64,000 bases of DNA from Massilia sp. Root418 (GTDB lineage Bacteria > Pseudomonadota > Gammaproteobacteria > Burkholderiales > Burkholderiaceae_D). The DNA lies in contig NZ_LMEC01000025.1 of NCBI RefSeq assembly GCF_001425265.1, positions 62,305 to 126,304 on the forward strand, read 5' to 3'. The notes under the pieces were generated by a model that ran no database searches, was not told where the DNA came from, and saw only the letters and a list, made by a program, of their open reading frames with translations. Below are positions 15,626 through 24,416 of this stretch, in pieces (position 1 is the stretch's first letter; every line of letters starts with the position of its first letter). Both the position numbers and the translations under genes were made by a program.

Positions 15626-17485
15626 TCAAGCCGCCACGACCTTGAGCGGCGGCGGCTGGGGATCGTTGCCGCCGGCGGGGCCGGGCAGCTGCCCGTCAAA
15701 CCGGAAGCCGCTTGCTTCATGCACCGCCCATGCGCCCTCCCCCAGCAATTGCAGCACATGGGTGTGGTGACGCAGCACGGCGGGGCGGTGGGCGATGCTG
15801 ATCAGGGTGGCGCCGCTGCTGCGCAGGCGTTCATAGAGCGAGGCTTCGTTGCCGCTGTCGAGCGCGCTGGTTGCTTCGTCCAGGATCACAATGCGCGGCG
15901 CATGCACCAGCACGCGGGCGAAGGCCAGCCGCTGCTGCTCGCCGACCGACAGCAGCTTTTCCCAGTCCTGCACTGCGCCCAGGCCGCCCACGCGCTCGGC
16001 CAGCTGCGGCAGATGGACCTGCTCCAGGATCGCGAGCAACTGCTCGTCGTCCAGGCTGGACTCCGCGCTCGGGTAAATCAGCTGGCTGCGCAGCGTGCCG
16101 GGCTGAAGGTAGGGCTGCTGAGGCAAGAAGAAAACGCTGTCCAGTGGCGGATGCTGTATGACCCCGCTGCCGGTGTGCCACAAACCGGCGATGGCGCGCA
16201 GCAGCGAGCTCTTGCCGCAGCCGCTGTCGCCGGTGATGAGGAGCGCGTCGCCCGGCCGCAGCGCCAGCGTCAGCTCCTTGATGAGCACGCGTTCGGAGGC
16301 CGGCGGATGCAGGGTCAGCGCTTCCAGCGCGATGTGCTCGCCCGGACGCAGCTGGATGCGCGGGTGCGCGCCGTCCGGCTCGGCCTCGGGCTGCACGCCG
16401 GGCAGCACCAGGTTGGACAGCACTTGCAGCCGGCCGATGCCCGCCACGAAGCGGCTCAGGCTCTCGAAATTGTCGACAATCACCGCCACCGCTGCGAGCA
16501 CGGCTGTAAATGCACCGGCAGCCTGGATGGCCCGTCCCACTTCCAGTTCGCCCGACAAGACGCGGTCGGCCAGGATCACGCCCGGCAGCACCAGCGTGAG
16601 CTGGCTGAAGGTGCGCTGGAACAGGTTCAGCGAGCGCTGCTTCCTGATCAGCCGGGCAAAGTTGTGAAACACCTTCTCGAACTTGCTGTCGATGTGCGCG
16701 CGCTCCTGCGCCTCGCCGCGGTAGAAGGCGATGGATTCGGCCTTCTCGCGCAGGCGCATTAGGCTGAAGCGGAAGTCCGCCTCGCGCCGCAGCTGCAGGA
16801 AATTCAGGTGGATCAGCGGCGTGCCGAAGACGTAGAGCGCTACCACGGTGCCGATCAGCGCATACGCCGCCAGCACGCCCACCAGCAAATGCGAGATCGA
16901 CCACAGCACCGCGCTGAACGCGACCAGCTGCATGACGGAGCCTAAAAAGATCAGCAGGAAGTGGATGGACCGGCCGGTGAAGGTGTTGATGTCTTCGCTG
17001 ATACGCTGGTCGGGATTATCGATTTCACTGTCGGAACCCAGGTGGTAGTACTTGCGCCCTTTGAGGTAGCCGTCCAGGAAACGGCCGGTGAGCCAGCGCC
17101 GCCAGTGATTGGCGAACAAGTCCCGCATGTAGTAATAGAACGCATAAATCGGCACGGCGAACGCAAGGACGAACAGGCAGGCGCGCACCGACGTCCAGAA
17201 GCGGTCGCCGTTTTTGGCGGCCAGCGCCGAGGTCATCTCGCCGGCCTGGTTGTTCAGCATGACGGCGAACTTGGTCTCGGCCAGCATCAACACGATCAGG
17301 AGTGTCAGCAGGAACCAGGCCTTCTTTTTTTCTTCGCCCAGCCAATACGGCTTGGCCACGCTGACGAATTGCCGCCATGCGGCGAGCGACAACAAGGGAA
17401 CACGGCGTTTTCTCGCCGGCGGCGCCGGGATCTCGCTGGTGGGAGCGGCCGTGCCGCTCTTGCTGGTGGAGTGAGGCGTGCTCAT
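15626..17485 (-). CDS. SbmA/BacA-like ABC transporter, fused permease and ATPase
   Basis: The 619-residue protein joins an SbmA/BacA-type membrane domain (about residues 35-370; text includes LLTLLIVLMLAETKFAVMLN, YYHLGSDSEIDNPDQRI and EDINTF) to an ATP-binding domain. The latter has Walker A GDSGCGKSS, signature LSVGEQQRLAFARV and Walker B IVILDEATSAL. This is the YddA/SbmA full-length exporter-like arrangement, found in many proteobacteria. Relatives move peptides, vitamin B12 or very-long-chain acyl compounds; the substrate here is unknown. It is a convergent neighbour of the DJ-1 gene, 31 bases apart, and probably monocistronic. The upstream gap (17486-17716) contains the inverted repeat TGCCTCGC (17531-17538) / GCGAGGCA (17565-17572), of unknown function. 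Confidence 0.88.
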   Translation of the reverse strand: MSTPHSTSKSGTAAPTSEIPAPPARKRRVPLLSLAAWRQFVSVAKPYWLGEEKKKAWFLLTLLIVLMLAETKFAVMLNNQAGEMTSALAAKNGDRFWTSVRACLFVLAFAVPIYAFYYYMRDLFANHWRRWLTGRFLDGYLKGRKYYHLGSDSEIDNPDQRISEDINTFTGRSIHFLLIFLGSVMQLVAFSAVLWSISHLLVGVLAAYALIGTVVALYVFGTPLIHLNFLQLRREADFRFSLMRLREKAESIAFYRGEAQERAHIDSKFEKVFHNFARLIRKQRSLNLFQRTFSQLTLVLPGVILADRVLSGELEVGRAIQAAGAFTAVLAAVAVIVDNFESLSRFVAGIGRLQVLSNLVLPGVQPEAEPDGAHPRIQLRPGEHIALEALTLHPPASERVLIKELTLALRPGDALLITGDSGCGKSSLLRAIAGLWHTGSGVIQHPPLDSVFFLPQQPYLQPGTLRSQLIYPSAESSLDDEQLLAILEQVHLPQLAERVGGLGAVQDWEKLLSVGEQQRLAFARVLVHAPRIVILDEATSALDSGNEASLYERLRSSGATLISIAHRPAVLRHHTHVLQLLGEGAWAVHEASGFRFDGQLPGPAGGNDPQPPPLKVVAA

Positions 17486-17716
17486 AGTTATACCGCAGTC
17501 TTAGCCAAGGATGGAACGTTAGATTCGGCATGCCTCGCTGCCGGAATCACACGCCAAGAATACGGCGAGGCACGAGGCCGTTCAGTGCGGAAACGGACAT
17601 AAGAACGGTTATCGCCAAAAAAATGACACGGAGCCATCCTGGGCTGCTTGCTGAATCCGGTCAGTCCAATTAACATCTGGCTAGACCAAATTTTCCGGCT
17701 GCGGCCGCGCCCTTTC

Positions 17717-19783
17717 ATGCATATCTTGCTCCCTTCAGCCGGCCGGGCCGCCATGGCGCTGCTGGGCGCCGCCCTGCTCTGGCTGGCCCATCCGGCAAAC
17801 GCGGCGGCGCAGCCCGGCGCCGCCGGCGAACTGCGCTTCGACTTCACCGGCCAGCCTGCGCCGGGCGCCGTGCGCGTATCCTGGAACAGCCAGGCCAACG
17901 CGCCGCTGTACGACGCCGCGGCCGGCTACGGCTTCGTGGAGCGCACTGCCGCAGTGCCTGCCCGCCCCGTGCACACGGCGGAAATCCGCAGCGACGCGGG
18001 CGGCGCCCGCATCAGCGAGCCGCGCTTTGACGGCGACGCCGGCAGCGACCACCACAACAACTACGGCATGGCCTTCCGCGTGAAGGCGGCGCCGGGCGCC
18101 TACGCCATCCGCGTGCGCACCACATCGGACGCCGCCGACACCATCGTCTCCGTCAGCGGCATGCAGGCCAGCCGCCTGAATCCCGGGGTGTTCTGGGACG
18201 CGGCCGGCCTGCTTCCCAACCGGACCACGGCGGCCTGGGAGGGCAAGCAGTGGTCCTTCCGCTATGCGAACGGGCGCGGCTACATCGACATTGAAATCGA
18301 ACCGCGCAAGACCAATGTGCCGGTTGGCGTGGCCGAGATCAGCATCACCCCGATTGCGGCGCAGGCGCGCCCGGCCAACGCCCTCCCGACCATCTACACG
18401 CTGGGCGATTCCACCGTCAAATCCTATACCTTCGATGAAGCGCCCATGAGCGGCTGGGGCCAGGTGTTCGGCCGGCTGTTCGACCAGCAGCGCGTGCGCG
18501 TGGTGAACTATTCCATGGGCGGGCGCTCCTTCCGCAACGCCTACGCGGAAGGCCGCCTGAACGACTTGCTGCTGCACGCGCACGCGGGCGACTACCTGTT
18601 GATCCAGTTCGGCCACAACGACGAGAGCACGGACGAGACGCGCCGCTGGGGGCGCGGCGCCACCGAGGACATGTACGAATCCATGCTGCGCGACGTCTAC
18701 CTGCCGGCGATCCGGGCGCGCGGACTGGTGCCGCTGCTGGTAACGCCGATGTCGCGCGTGAACGGCGCGCCCAAGCCGGGCGAACCCTTCCAGAACTCTT
18801 TCCAGAAAAGGCGCTTCCCGGAACTGATGAAGGCCATCGGCGCAGCGCAAGGCGTACCGGTGCTGGACCTGAACAGCCGCAGCGTGGCCTACTACAACGA
18901 GGCCGGTGCGGCCGCCATCAGTGCCATGATCATGTCGATCGAGGCCGGCGAAACGCCGGGCAAGACCAACGACGGCAGCTACGCCAACGGACACCCGGCC
19001 AACAAGATCGACGGCACGCACTTCAAGGAGTCGCTGTCGAAGCAGTATGCGCGCCTGGTGGCGGACGAACTGGCCCGCCTGGCCAGGGAGGGCGACCGCA
19101 CGGCGGCTGGCATCACCGCCTATTTCCACCCTGCCGTGAAGGCAGCGATAGACCGCCGCGACTGGTCCGGCGTGTATCCGGAGATTGCGCGCGACATCGC
19201 CGGCGGCGAGAACGCCTATTACCGCAATCAGATCGAGAAGCTGCTGCAGCTGGGCGCCCTGCGCACCGACGCGGACGGCAACTTCCGCCCCGCTGCCATC
19301 ATGTCCACGCGTGAATTCGTCAACGCGCTGTGCACCCTGATGCGCACGCCCTGCGGCGCGCTGGCGGACTATGGCGACGGCCCCTTGCGCCGCGAGGTGA
19401 TGGGCGCCATCCTGCATGACGCCTACCGCGAAAAATTCCGCGCCAAACCAGCCTACATGACGGACTACAACGGCAAGACCGCCGTCACCGGCACGCCCGG
19501 CTACGACCCCAACCTGGACAGCGGCGCGCAAGGCGCCATGTACTACCCGCTGCTGCGCTGGGAGCAGCTGGCCGATCCCGCCTATGCCGACAAGCTGCGC
19601 GCGGCCTACGAATTGGGCCTGATCCGGGCGGAATCGGGCATCGCGCGCGGGCGCATGGTCAATGGCCGCGCGCTGGAGCCTTCAACGCCGGTCAGCCGCG
19701 CCAAGGCGGCCAAGGCGCTGTACTTCATGTGGGTGCTGGCGCAGCCGCCCAAAGCGGAGAACGACACGCTCGCGCCGCATTGA
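17717..19783 (+). CDS. SGNH/GDSL carbohydrate esterase with SLH-like C-terminal repeats
   Basis: This 688-residue exported protein has three parts. Residues about 38-212 form a galactose-binding-like beta-sandwich. Residues about 225-455 are an SGNH hydrolase related to rhamnogalacturonan acetylesterase: YTLGDSTVKSY with Ser232, NYSMGGRSFRNA, IQFGHND and the C-terminal KIDGTHFKE Asp/His pair. Residues about 520-680 contain two stretches that look like S-layer-homology motifs (QIEKLLQLGALRTDADGNF...STREFVNALC and LRAAYELGLIRAES...VSRAKAAKALY). It likely removes acetyl groups from pectin or xylan and may be held at the cell surface. The ATG at 17717 opens the signal peptide; a TTG at 17648 is an alternative. 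No clear ribosome-binding site is visible. Confidence 0.82.
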   Translation: MHILLPSAGRAAMALLGAALLWLAHPANAAAQPGAAGELRFDFTGQPAPGAVRVSWNSQANAPLYDAAAGYGFVERTAAVPARPVHTAEIRSDAGGARISEPRFDGDAGSDHHNNYGMAFRVKAAPGAYAIRVRTTSDAADTIVSVSGMQASRLNPGVFWDAAGLLPNRTTAAWEGKQWSFRYANGRGYIDIEIEPRKTNVPVGVAEISITPIAAQARPANALPTIYTLGDSTVKSYTFDEAPMSGWGQVFGRLFDQQRVRVVNYSMGGRSFRNAYAEGRLNDLLLHAHAGDYLLIQFGHNDESTDETRRWGRGATEDMYESMLRDVYLPAIRARGLVPLLVTPMSRVNGAPKPGEPFQNSFQKRRFPELMKAIGAAQGVPVLDLNSRSVAYYNEAGAAAISAMIMSIEAGETPGKTNDGSYANGHPANKIDGTHFKESLSKQYARLVADELARLAREGDRTAAGITAYFHPAVKAAIDRRDWSGVYPEIARDIAGGENAYYRNQIEKLLQLGALRTDADGNFRPAAIMSTREFVNALCTLMRTPCGALADYGDGPLRREVMGAILHDAYREKFRAKPAYMTDYNGKTAVTGTPGYDPNLDSGAQGAMYYPLLRWEQLADPAYADKLRAAYELGLIRAESGIARGRMVNGRALEPSTPVSRAKAAKALYFMWVLAQPPKAENDTLAPH

Positions 19784-19852
19784 AACGGGGCGCGTGCCGG
19801 GAGGTGTGACTCGGTGCGGCGATGGTCCGTCCGGCACGGACAGCCAGGGTTC

Positions 19853-20743
19853 TTATTTCTGCTGCGCGGCTCGGGCGATGGCATCCGCCACCAGGCGCAC
19901 CGATGGCAGCTGGCCACGGCGGTGCGGCATCAGTAGCGTCGTGGTCACCGTGCCGGCCCGCCACCCGGGCAGCACGCGCTGCACGCGGCCCGCCTCCAGT
20001 GAGGCCTGGACCATGCGCTGCGGCAGGCAGGCAATCCCCAGCCCGGCTTCGGCAGCGCGCAGCAGCACGCTGGATTCATCCGCATGCATGCGCGGCGCCA
20101 GCCTAACCTCCACTTGCTCGCCCGCGTCGCTCTCCAGCCGCCAGGCACCGCCGTGCATGGTGCTCATCAGGCCGTCGTGGAGTGCCAGGTCTTGCGGAAC
20201 CTGCGGCACGGCACGCGCGGCCAGGTAGGCGGCGGACGCCACCAGCAGGACGCACTCGGTGGCCACGCGCCGCTGCACCAGCCCGGAGTCCGGCAATGGC
20301 GCGAAGTGGTCGCGCACGGCCATGTCGAAACCTTCCTGCACCAGGTCCACCGCGCGGTCGGTGACGTGCACCGAGACCTGCACCCTGGGATGCGCCACGG
20401 CCAGCTCGACCAGCACCTCGCCCAGCATGGTCTGCACCGTGGGCACGGACGCCGTGATCCGCACTGCGCCGCTGGGCTCGGCCAGCCGCCCTTTCACCAC
20501 ATCCTCCGCGGCCTGGGCCTCGATCAGCATGGCCGATGCGTGGCGATAGAATTCCTGTCCTAATTCCGTCACGGTGAAGCGCCGCGACGTGCGCTGGATC
20601 AGGCGCACGCCCAGCTCCGCTTCCAGTGCCGCCAGCCGCGTGGAGAGCGTCGATTTGGGCAGGCCGCTGTGCCGTGCCGCCTGCGCAAAGCCGCCCTGGT
20701 CCACCACCAGCACAAAGTAAAAATAGTCGTTCAGGTTTCGCAT
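19853..20743 (-). CDS. LysR-family transcriptional regulator
   Basis: The 296-residue protein has the N-terminal winged helix-turn-helix of LysR regulators (YFYFVLVVDQGGFAQAARHSG, LPKSTLSTRLAALEAELG, RLIQRTSRRFTVTE). An effector-binding domain follows. It is divergent from a glutathione S-transferase gene (101 bases between start codons), the usual arrangement for a LysR regulator and its target. Three TCGTTCAG direct repeats lie in and beside the start of this gene and are candidate operators, implying autoregulation. The start codon has no strong ribosome-binding site. Confidence 0.93.
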   Translation of the reverse strand: MRNLNDYFYFVLVVDQGGFAQAARHSGLPKSTLSTRLAALEAELGVRLIQRTSRRFTVTELGQEFYRHASAMLIEAQAAEDVVKGRLAEPSGAVRITASVPTVQTMLGEVLVELAVAHPRVQVSVHVTDRAVDLVQEGFDMAVRDHFAPLPDSGLVQRRVATECVLLVASAAYLAARAVPQVPQDLALHDGLMSTMHGGAWRLESDAGEQVEVRLAPRMHADESSVLLRAAEAGLGIACLPQRMVQASLEAGRVQRVLPGWRAGTVTTTLLMPHRRGQLPSVRLVADAIARAAQQK

Positions 20744-20804
20744 TTATCGTTCAGATCCACGTACGCTCCATCCATATTTTGCCATCTTTTCGCTCATCGT
20801 TCAG
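20727..20804. promoter_or_regulatory. Three helically phased TCGTTCAG repeats, LysR/GST operator candidate
   Basis: Identical octamers TCGTTCAG occur at 20727-20734, 20747-20754 and 20797-20804. The offsets are 20 and 50 bases, so all three sit on the same face of the helix. The first lies within the LysR gene's first codons, and the third is about 40 bases upstream of the GST start codon. Confidence 0.5.
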
Positions 20805-20844
20805 GTACGTATATTCCCCTGCTCAACCACACAGGAGAAATCAC

Positions 20845-21579
20845 ATGGAAACAGTTATTTTCTACGGCGTACCCAGCGGCTGCTCGCTGGCCTCCGTCAT
20901 AGCATCGGAGTGGCTGGGCCAGCCTTACCGCCTGGTCCGCATCGAGATGATGGAGGAGTGGCCCGCGCGCTTTGCGCAGGTGAACCCGCGCATGAAGACC
21001 CCTGCCATGCTGACCGCGCATGGCCACACGCTGACCGAAAGCCTGGCGATCCTGCAGCACATCGGCCAGCGCGGCGCCGCGCAAGGACTGGGCTTCGCGC
21101 CGGGAACGCATGACGCGGACCGCCTGGCGGCGATGCTGTCCTACCTGGTGACGGATCTGTTTGCAGCGTTTGCCCCGCTGTGGGCTTTGTACGACGCCGG
21201 CGTTGACGACCCGGTGGTGAAACAGGTCCTGCGCAAGCATGGCGAAGACCACGTGCGCAAGGAGTACGCCTATCTCGACGCCCTGCTGGCGGACCGTGAG
21301 TGGCTGCTGGACGGCGGCAAGCCGACCGTGGCCGATGCCTACCTGTTCGCCATCGGCCGCTGGGCGGAATACCACAAGGTGTGCGTGCTGGAAGGGAGCT
21401 ATCCGAACGTGGCGCGCTACATGCGCAAGCTGGCGGACGATCCGGCGGTCCGCTTCGCGCTGGAACTGGAAAAGAGCGGCAATGCGGCCGGCGGCAGCGG
21501 CAGCTGCCTTGGCCATGTGAGCCTGGCGCAGCTGGACATCCCGCAGGCCGCAGGCATGCACGCGCCGCTCGCGGCGTAG
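20845..21579 (+). CDS. Glutathione S-transferase family protein
   Basis: The 244-residue protein has an N-terminal thioredoxin-like domain (VIFYGVPSGCSLASVIASEWLGQPY, then NPRMKTPAMLT and the glutathione-binding LTESLAILQHI). A helical C-terminal domain with LDALLADREWLLDGGKPTVADAYLF follows. That is the canonical cytosolic GST layout, with a serine/cysteine pair (SGCS) at the active-site position. It probably conjugates glutathione to electrophiles or reduces disulfides. The start follows AGGAGA (20833-20838). Divergence from a LysR regulator suggests inducible expression. Confidence 0.9.
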   Translation: METVIFYGVPSGCSLASVIASEWLGQPYRLVRIEMMEEWPARFAQVNPRMKTPAMLTAHGHTLTESLAILQHIGQRGAAQGLGFAPGTHDADRLAAMLSYLVTDLFAAFAPLWALYDAGVDDPVVKQVLRKHGEDHVRKEYAYLDALLADREWLLDGGKPTVADAYLFAIGRWAEYHKVCVLEGSYPNVARYMRKLADDPAVRFALELEKSGNAAGGSGSCLGHVSLAQLDIPQAAGMHAPLAA

Positions 21580-21612
21580 GCCGGACGCCCGCGCGCGGCG
21601 CGGCAGCGGCGG

Positions 21613-21837
21613 CTAGCGTTGCAGGCTGCCGTCCGCGCGGGCGAAGAGGTGCCGCACCAGGTGCCCCTTCCACATCCATAATCCCAGCAGCACGATGGCG
21701 GGGAAGAAGCCGTAGCGTATCGAGGCGGCATAGTTGTGCAGCTCCTCGATCGGCCCGTAGATGTAGCCGGCGACCGGGATCGCCAGCAAGGCATGGGTCC
21801 AGCGCAGCAGCGCACGTTTGGTGGATTCGCCCATCAT
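21613..21837 (-). CDS. Small two-helix membrane protein, third gene of the ArsR operon
   Basis: This 74-residue protein has two hydrophobic segments (about residues 13-25 and 42-57), with WTHALLAIPVAGYIYGPIEE before the second. It resembles small uncharacterised membrane proteins often found next to AHSA1 genes; I cannot name a function. Its ATG overlaps the stop of the preceding SRPBCC gene in an ATGA (21834-21837), indicating translational coupling. It is the last gene of a three-gene operon. Confidence 0.72.
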   Translation of the reverse strand: MMGESTKRALLRWTHALLAIPVAGYIYGPIEELHNYAASIRYGFFPAIVLLGLWMWKGHLVRHLFARADGSLQR

Positions 21838-22247
21838 GCCGCCGCTCCCGCCGCCACCTGCTCCAGCTGGTTGAAAAAGTTCTGCCAGCCGTACTGCGCG
21901 CCCTGGTAGGCCTGTTCCTGGTCGAGCCGGAAGCCGGCTTGCTCCATCCGCAGATGCGTGCCTTTGCTGGTCGCGTCCAGGGTCCAGGTGACGACGGTCT
22001 CCACGCCGTAGGCGGACCAGGTGTAGGACAGCGTTTTCAGCGGATCGACTTCTTCCACCCGGCAATCGACCGAGCCCCAGTCCGCATTGAACTGGAAGCG
22101 GTGGCCGGCCACCGGCTGGAAATCGCTTTTCATCAGCCACGCTTCAATCAGATGGGGCTGGGTGAGCGCGCGCCAGAGCTTTTCGGGCGGATGCGGGAAC
22201 TCGCGTTCGACTACGACGGTGCGGAGTTGTTGGGCAACTTGGTTCAT
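21834..22247 (-). CDS. SRPBCC (AHSA1-like) domain protein
   Basis: The 137-residue protein matches the activator-of-Hsp90-homologue/START-like fold: VVEREFPHPPEKLWRALTQP near the N-terminus, GSVDCRVEEVDPLKTLSYTW in the middle, and a C-terminal helix GWQNFFNQLEQV. These small proteins bind hydrophobic ligands and are typically co-transcribed with an ArsR regulator, as here. The start overlaps the ArsR stop by four bases (ATGA) and also has AAAGGA upstream. The operon order is ArsR, AHSA1, small membrane protein. Confidence 0.9.
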   Translation of the reverse strand: MNQVAQQLRTVVVEREFPHPPEKLWRALTQPHLIEAWLMKSDFQPVAGHRFQFNADWGSVDCRVEEVDPLKTLSYTWSAYGVETVVTWTLDATSKGTHLRMEQAGFRLDQEQAYQGAQYGWQNFFNQLEQVAAGAAA

Positions 22248-22585
22248 TGGTCCATCCTTTTCAAGAGGTCATCAAGATCGTCGAACCGGCCTTCCCAGAA
22301 GCGCGTCATCTGGTTGGTCCAGTCCAGCAGCGGAGCCAGCGCGTTGAGCTGCGCGCTGTAGTGCGTCTGGCGGCCCTGGTGCCGGTCCAGCACCAGGCCG
22401 GCCTGCTTCAGTACCGCGAGATGCTTGGAGACGGCGGGCTGCGAAATCTGCGCGTGGCCAGTCAGCCCGCCCACGGTTTGCTCGCCGCCCGTGCACAGCT
22501 GTTCAAAAATGGCGCGCCGGGTCGGATCGGCCAGTGCCCGGAAGAGCGCGTCGTGTGCGTTGTTGTGCATGTTATTCATAGCCAT
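22244..22585 (-). CDS. ArsR-family transcriptional regulator
   Basis: The 113-residue protein is a winged helix regulator (DALFRALADPTRRAIFEQL, then QTVGGLTGHAQISQPAVSKHL, AVLKQAGLV). No metal-binding CxC motif is present, so it is of the non-metal 'AHSA1-associated' ArsR type and not a metal sensor. It leads a three-gene coupled operon. Start codons at 22585 and 22579 are both possible; neither has a clear ribosome-binding site. Confidence 0.92.
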   Translation of the reverse strand: MAMNNMHNNAHDALFRALADPTRRAIFEQLCTGGEQTVGGLTGHAQISQPAVSKHLAVLKQAGLVLDRHQGRQTHYSAQLNALAPLLDWTNQMTRFWEGRFDDLDDLLKRMDQ

Positions 22586-22736
22586 CGAGTTATGGATTAA
22601 GTATAGCCAGCTGGTTATGGGTCGTCAAGAGAAAGCTGCGATGCTGGAATTGATATAGCGTCCGCCAAATTTGTTATTAGACCGGCGCGGCGCGGCGGCC
22701 TACCATCGCTGCACTGCCTTTGCCGAGAGAACAATA

Positions 22737-24416
22737 ATGAAGAGACTCCTCACCGCGCTGAGCCTGGCAGCCAGCGCGCCGATCAGCCTTGCCGCGCCGC
22801 CGGTACAGGCACCGGTCCAGCTCACCGTGGATGCCGCCCGCGTCACGGGCCCGATGACCCCGATCTGGGCCTGGTTCGGCTACGATGAACCGAACTACAC
22901 CACCGCCCCCAACGGCAAGAAGCTGCTCAGCGATATTGCCGCCCTGAGCCCGGTGCCGGTATACGTCCGCGCGCACAACCTGATGACCTCGGGCGACGGC
23001 AGCTACGCGCTGAAATGGGGCTCGACCGGCATGTACAGCGAGGACAAGGACGGAAAGCCGGTCTACAACTGGACCATCGTCGACCAGATCTTCGACACCT
23101 ACGTGGAGCGCAAGATGAAACCGCTGGCGCAGATCGGCTTCATGCCGGAAGCGCTGTCGCAGCGTCCGCAGCCCTACCAGCACCGCTGGAAGCCGGGCAC
23201 GCCCTACCAGGAGATCATGACAGGCTGGGCCACGCCGCCCAAGGACTACGACAAGTGGGCCGAACTGATCTACCAGTGGGTGACGCACTGCGTGGCGCGC
23301 TACGGCCGGCAGGAGGTGGAAAGCTGGTACTGGGAAGTATGGAACGAGCCGGACGGCCACTACCTGATCGCGCCCGACACCAAGCTGGAATACTTCAAGA
23401 TGTACGACTACGCGGCCGACGCCGTCAAGCGCGCGCTGCCGACCGCGCGCATGGGCGGGCCGCACACGGCCGGCGCCGGGCGCTTCATGGACGACTTCCT
23501 GCAGCACGCGCTGCACGGAACCAACTTCGCCACCGGCAAAACCGGCTCGCCGCTGGACTTCGTGGCCTTCCACGCCAAGGGTTCGCCCAGGGTGGCCGGC
23601 GGCGTGGTCCAGATGGGCATGGGCATCCACTTCAAGCGCCTGGACCAGGGCTTTGCGCTGGTGGAGAAATATCCGGAACTGAAAGGCGTGCCGGTAATCA
23701 TCGGCGAATCCGATCCCGAAGGCTGCGCCGCCTGCGGCATGCAGACCAACCCGGAGAACGCTTACCGCAACGGCACGCTGTACGCGAGCTATACGGCGGC
23801 CTCGATTGCGCGCGAATACGAACTGGCCGCGCGGCGCGGCGTGAACCTGGTCGGCGCCGTGAACTGGTCGTTCGAGTTCGAGGATCAGCCCTGGTTCGCC
23901 GGCTTCCGCGACCTGGCCACCAACGGCGTGAACAAGCCGGTGCTCAACGTATTCCGCATGTTCGGCATGATGCGCGGCGAGCGCGTGGCGGTAGGCGGCG
24001 ACCAGGCTTACGACGCGGCCGCCATCATGGCCGGCGGCGTGCGCGGCGCGCGCACCGATATCAATGCCCTGGCCAGCAAGGACCGGCACAGCATTGCCGT
24101 GATGGTGTGGAACTACCACGACGACGACCTCCTCGACGCCGGCTCGCCGGTGGAACTGCGCATCGCCGGCATCCCCGCCGCGCAGGTGCAACTGCGCCAC
24201 TACCGCATCGACAACGACAACAGCAATTCCTACAGCGCGTGGCAGCGCATGGGCTCGCCGGCCAGCCCGAGCGCGGCGCAGGTGGCGGAACTACAGAAGG
24301 CCAGCGAGCTGGCGCAGCTGGGCGCGGCCAGCACGCTGCCCACACCGGGCGGCAAGGCCACCGTCAGGATGCAGCTGCCGCGCCAGGCGGTGTCGCTGGT
24401 GGTGCTGGAATACTAG
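22737..24416 (+). CDS. GH39-like glycoside hydrolase (xylosidase family), exported
   Basis: This 559-residue protein has a signal peptide (to about residue 20, ISLAAPP). The (beta/alpha)8 barrel has the clan-A acid/base glutamate in VWNEPD (Glu204) and a probable nucleophile in VIIGESDPEG (Glu324). A beta-sandwich follows at the C-terminus. GH39 enzymes act on beta-xylosides or related sugars; it may work with the SGNH esterase encoded about 3 kb away, although they are not in one operon. The start at 22737 follows GAGAG and opens the signal peptide. Its last four bases overlap the end of the convergent methyltransferase gene. Confidence 0.82.
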   Translation: MKRLLTALSLAASAPISLAAPPVQAPVQLTVDAARVTGPMTPIWAWFGYDEPNYTTAPNGKKLLSDIAALSPVPVYVRAHNLMTSGDGSYALKWGSTGMYSEDKDGKPVYNWTIVDQIFDTYVERKMKPLAQIGFMPEALSQRPQPYQHRWKPGTPYQEIMTGWATPPKDYDKWAELIYQWVTHCVARYGRQEVESWYWEVWNEPDGHYLIAPDTKLEYFKMYDYAADAVKRALPTARMGGPHTAGAGRFMDDFLQHALHGTNFATGKTGSPLDFVAFHAKGSPRVAGGVVQMGMGIHFKRLDQGFALVEKYPELKGVPVIIGESDPEGCAACGMQTNPENAYRNGTLYASYTAASIAREYELAARRGVNLVGAVNWSFEFEDQPWFAGFRDLATNGVNKPVLNVFRMFGMMRGERVAVGGDQAYDAAAIMAGGVRGARTDINALASKDRHSIAVMVWNYHDDDLLDAGSPVELRIAGIPAAQVQLRHYRIDNDNSNSYSAWQRMGSPASPSAAQVAELQKASELAQLGAASTLPTPGGKATVRMQLPRQAVSLVVLEY

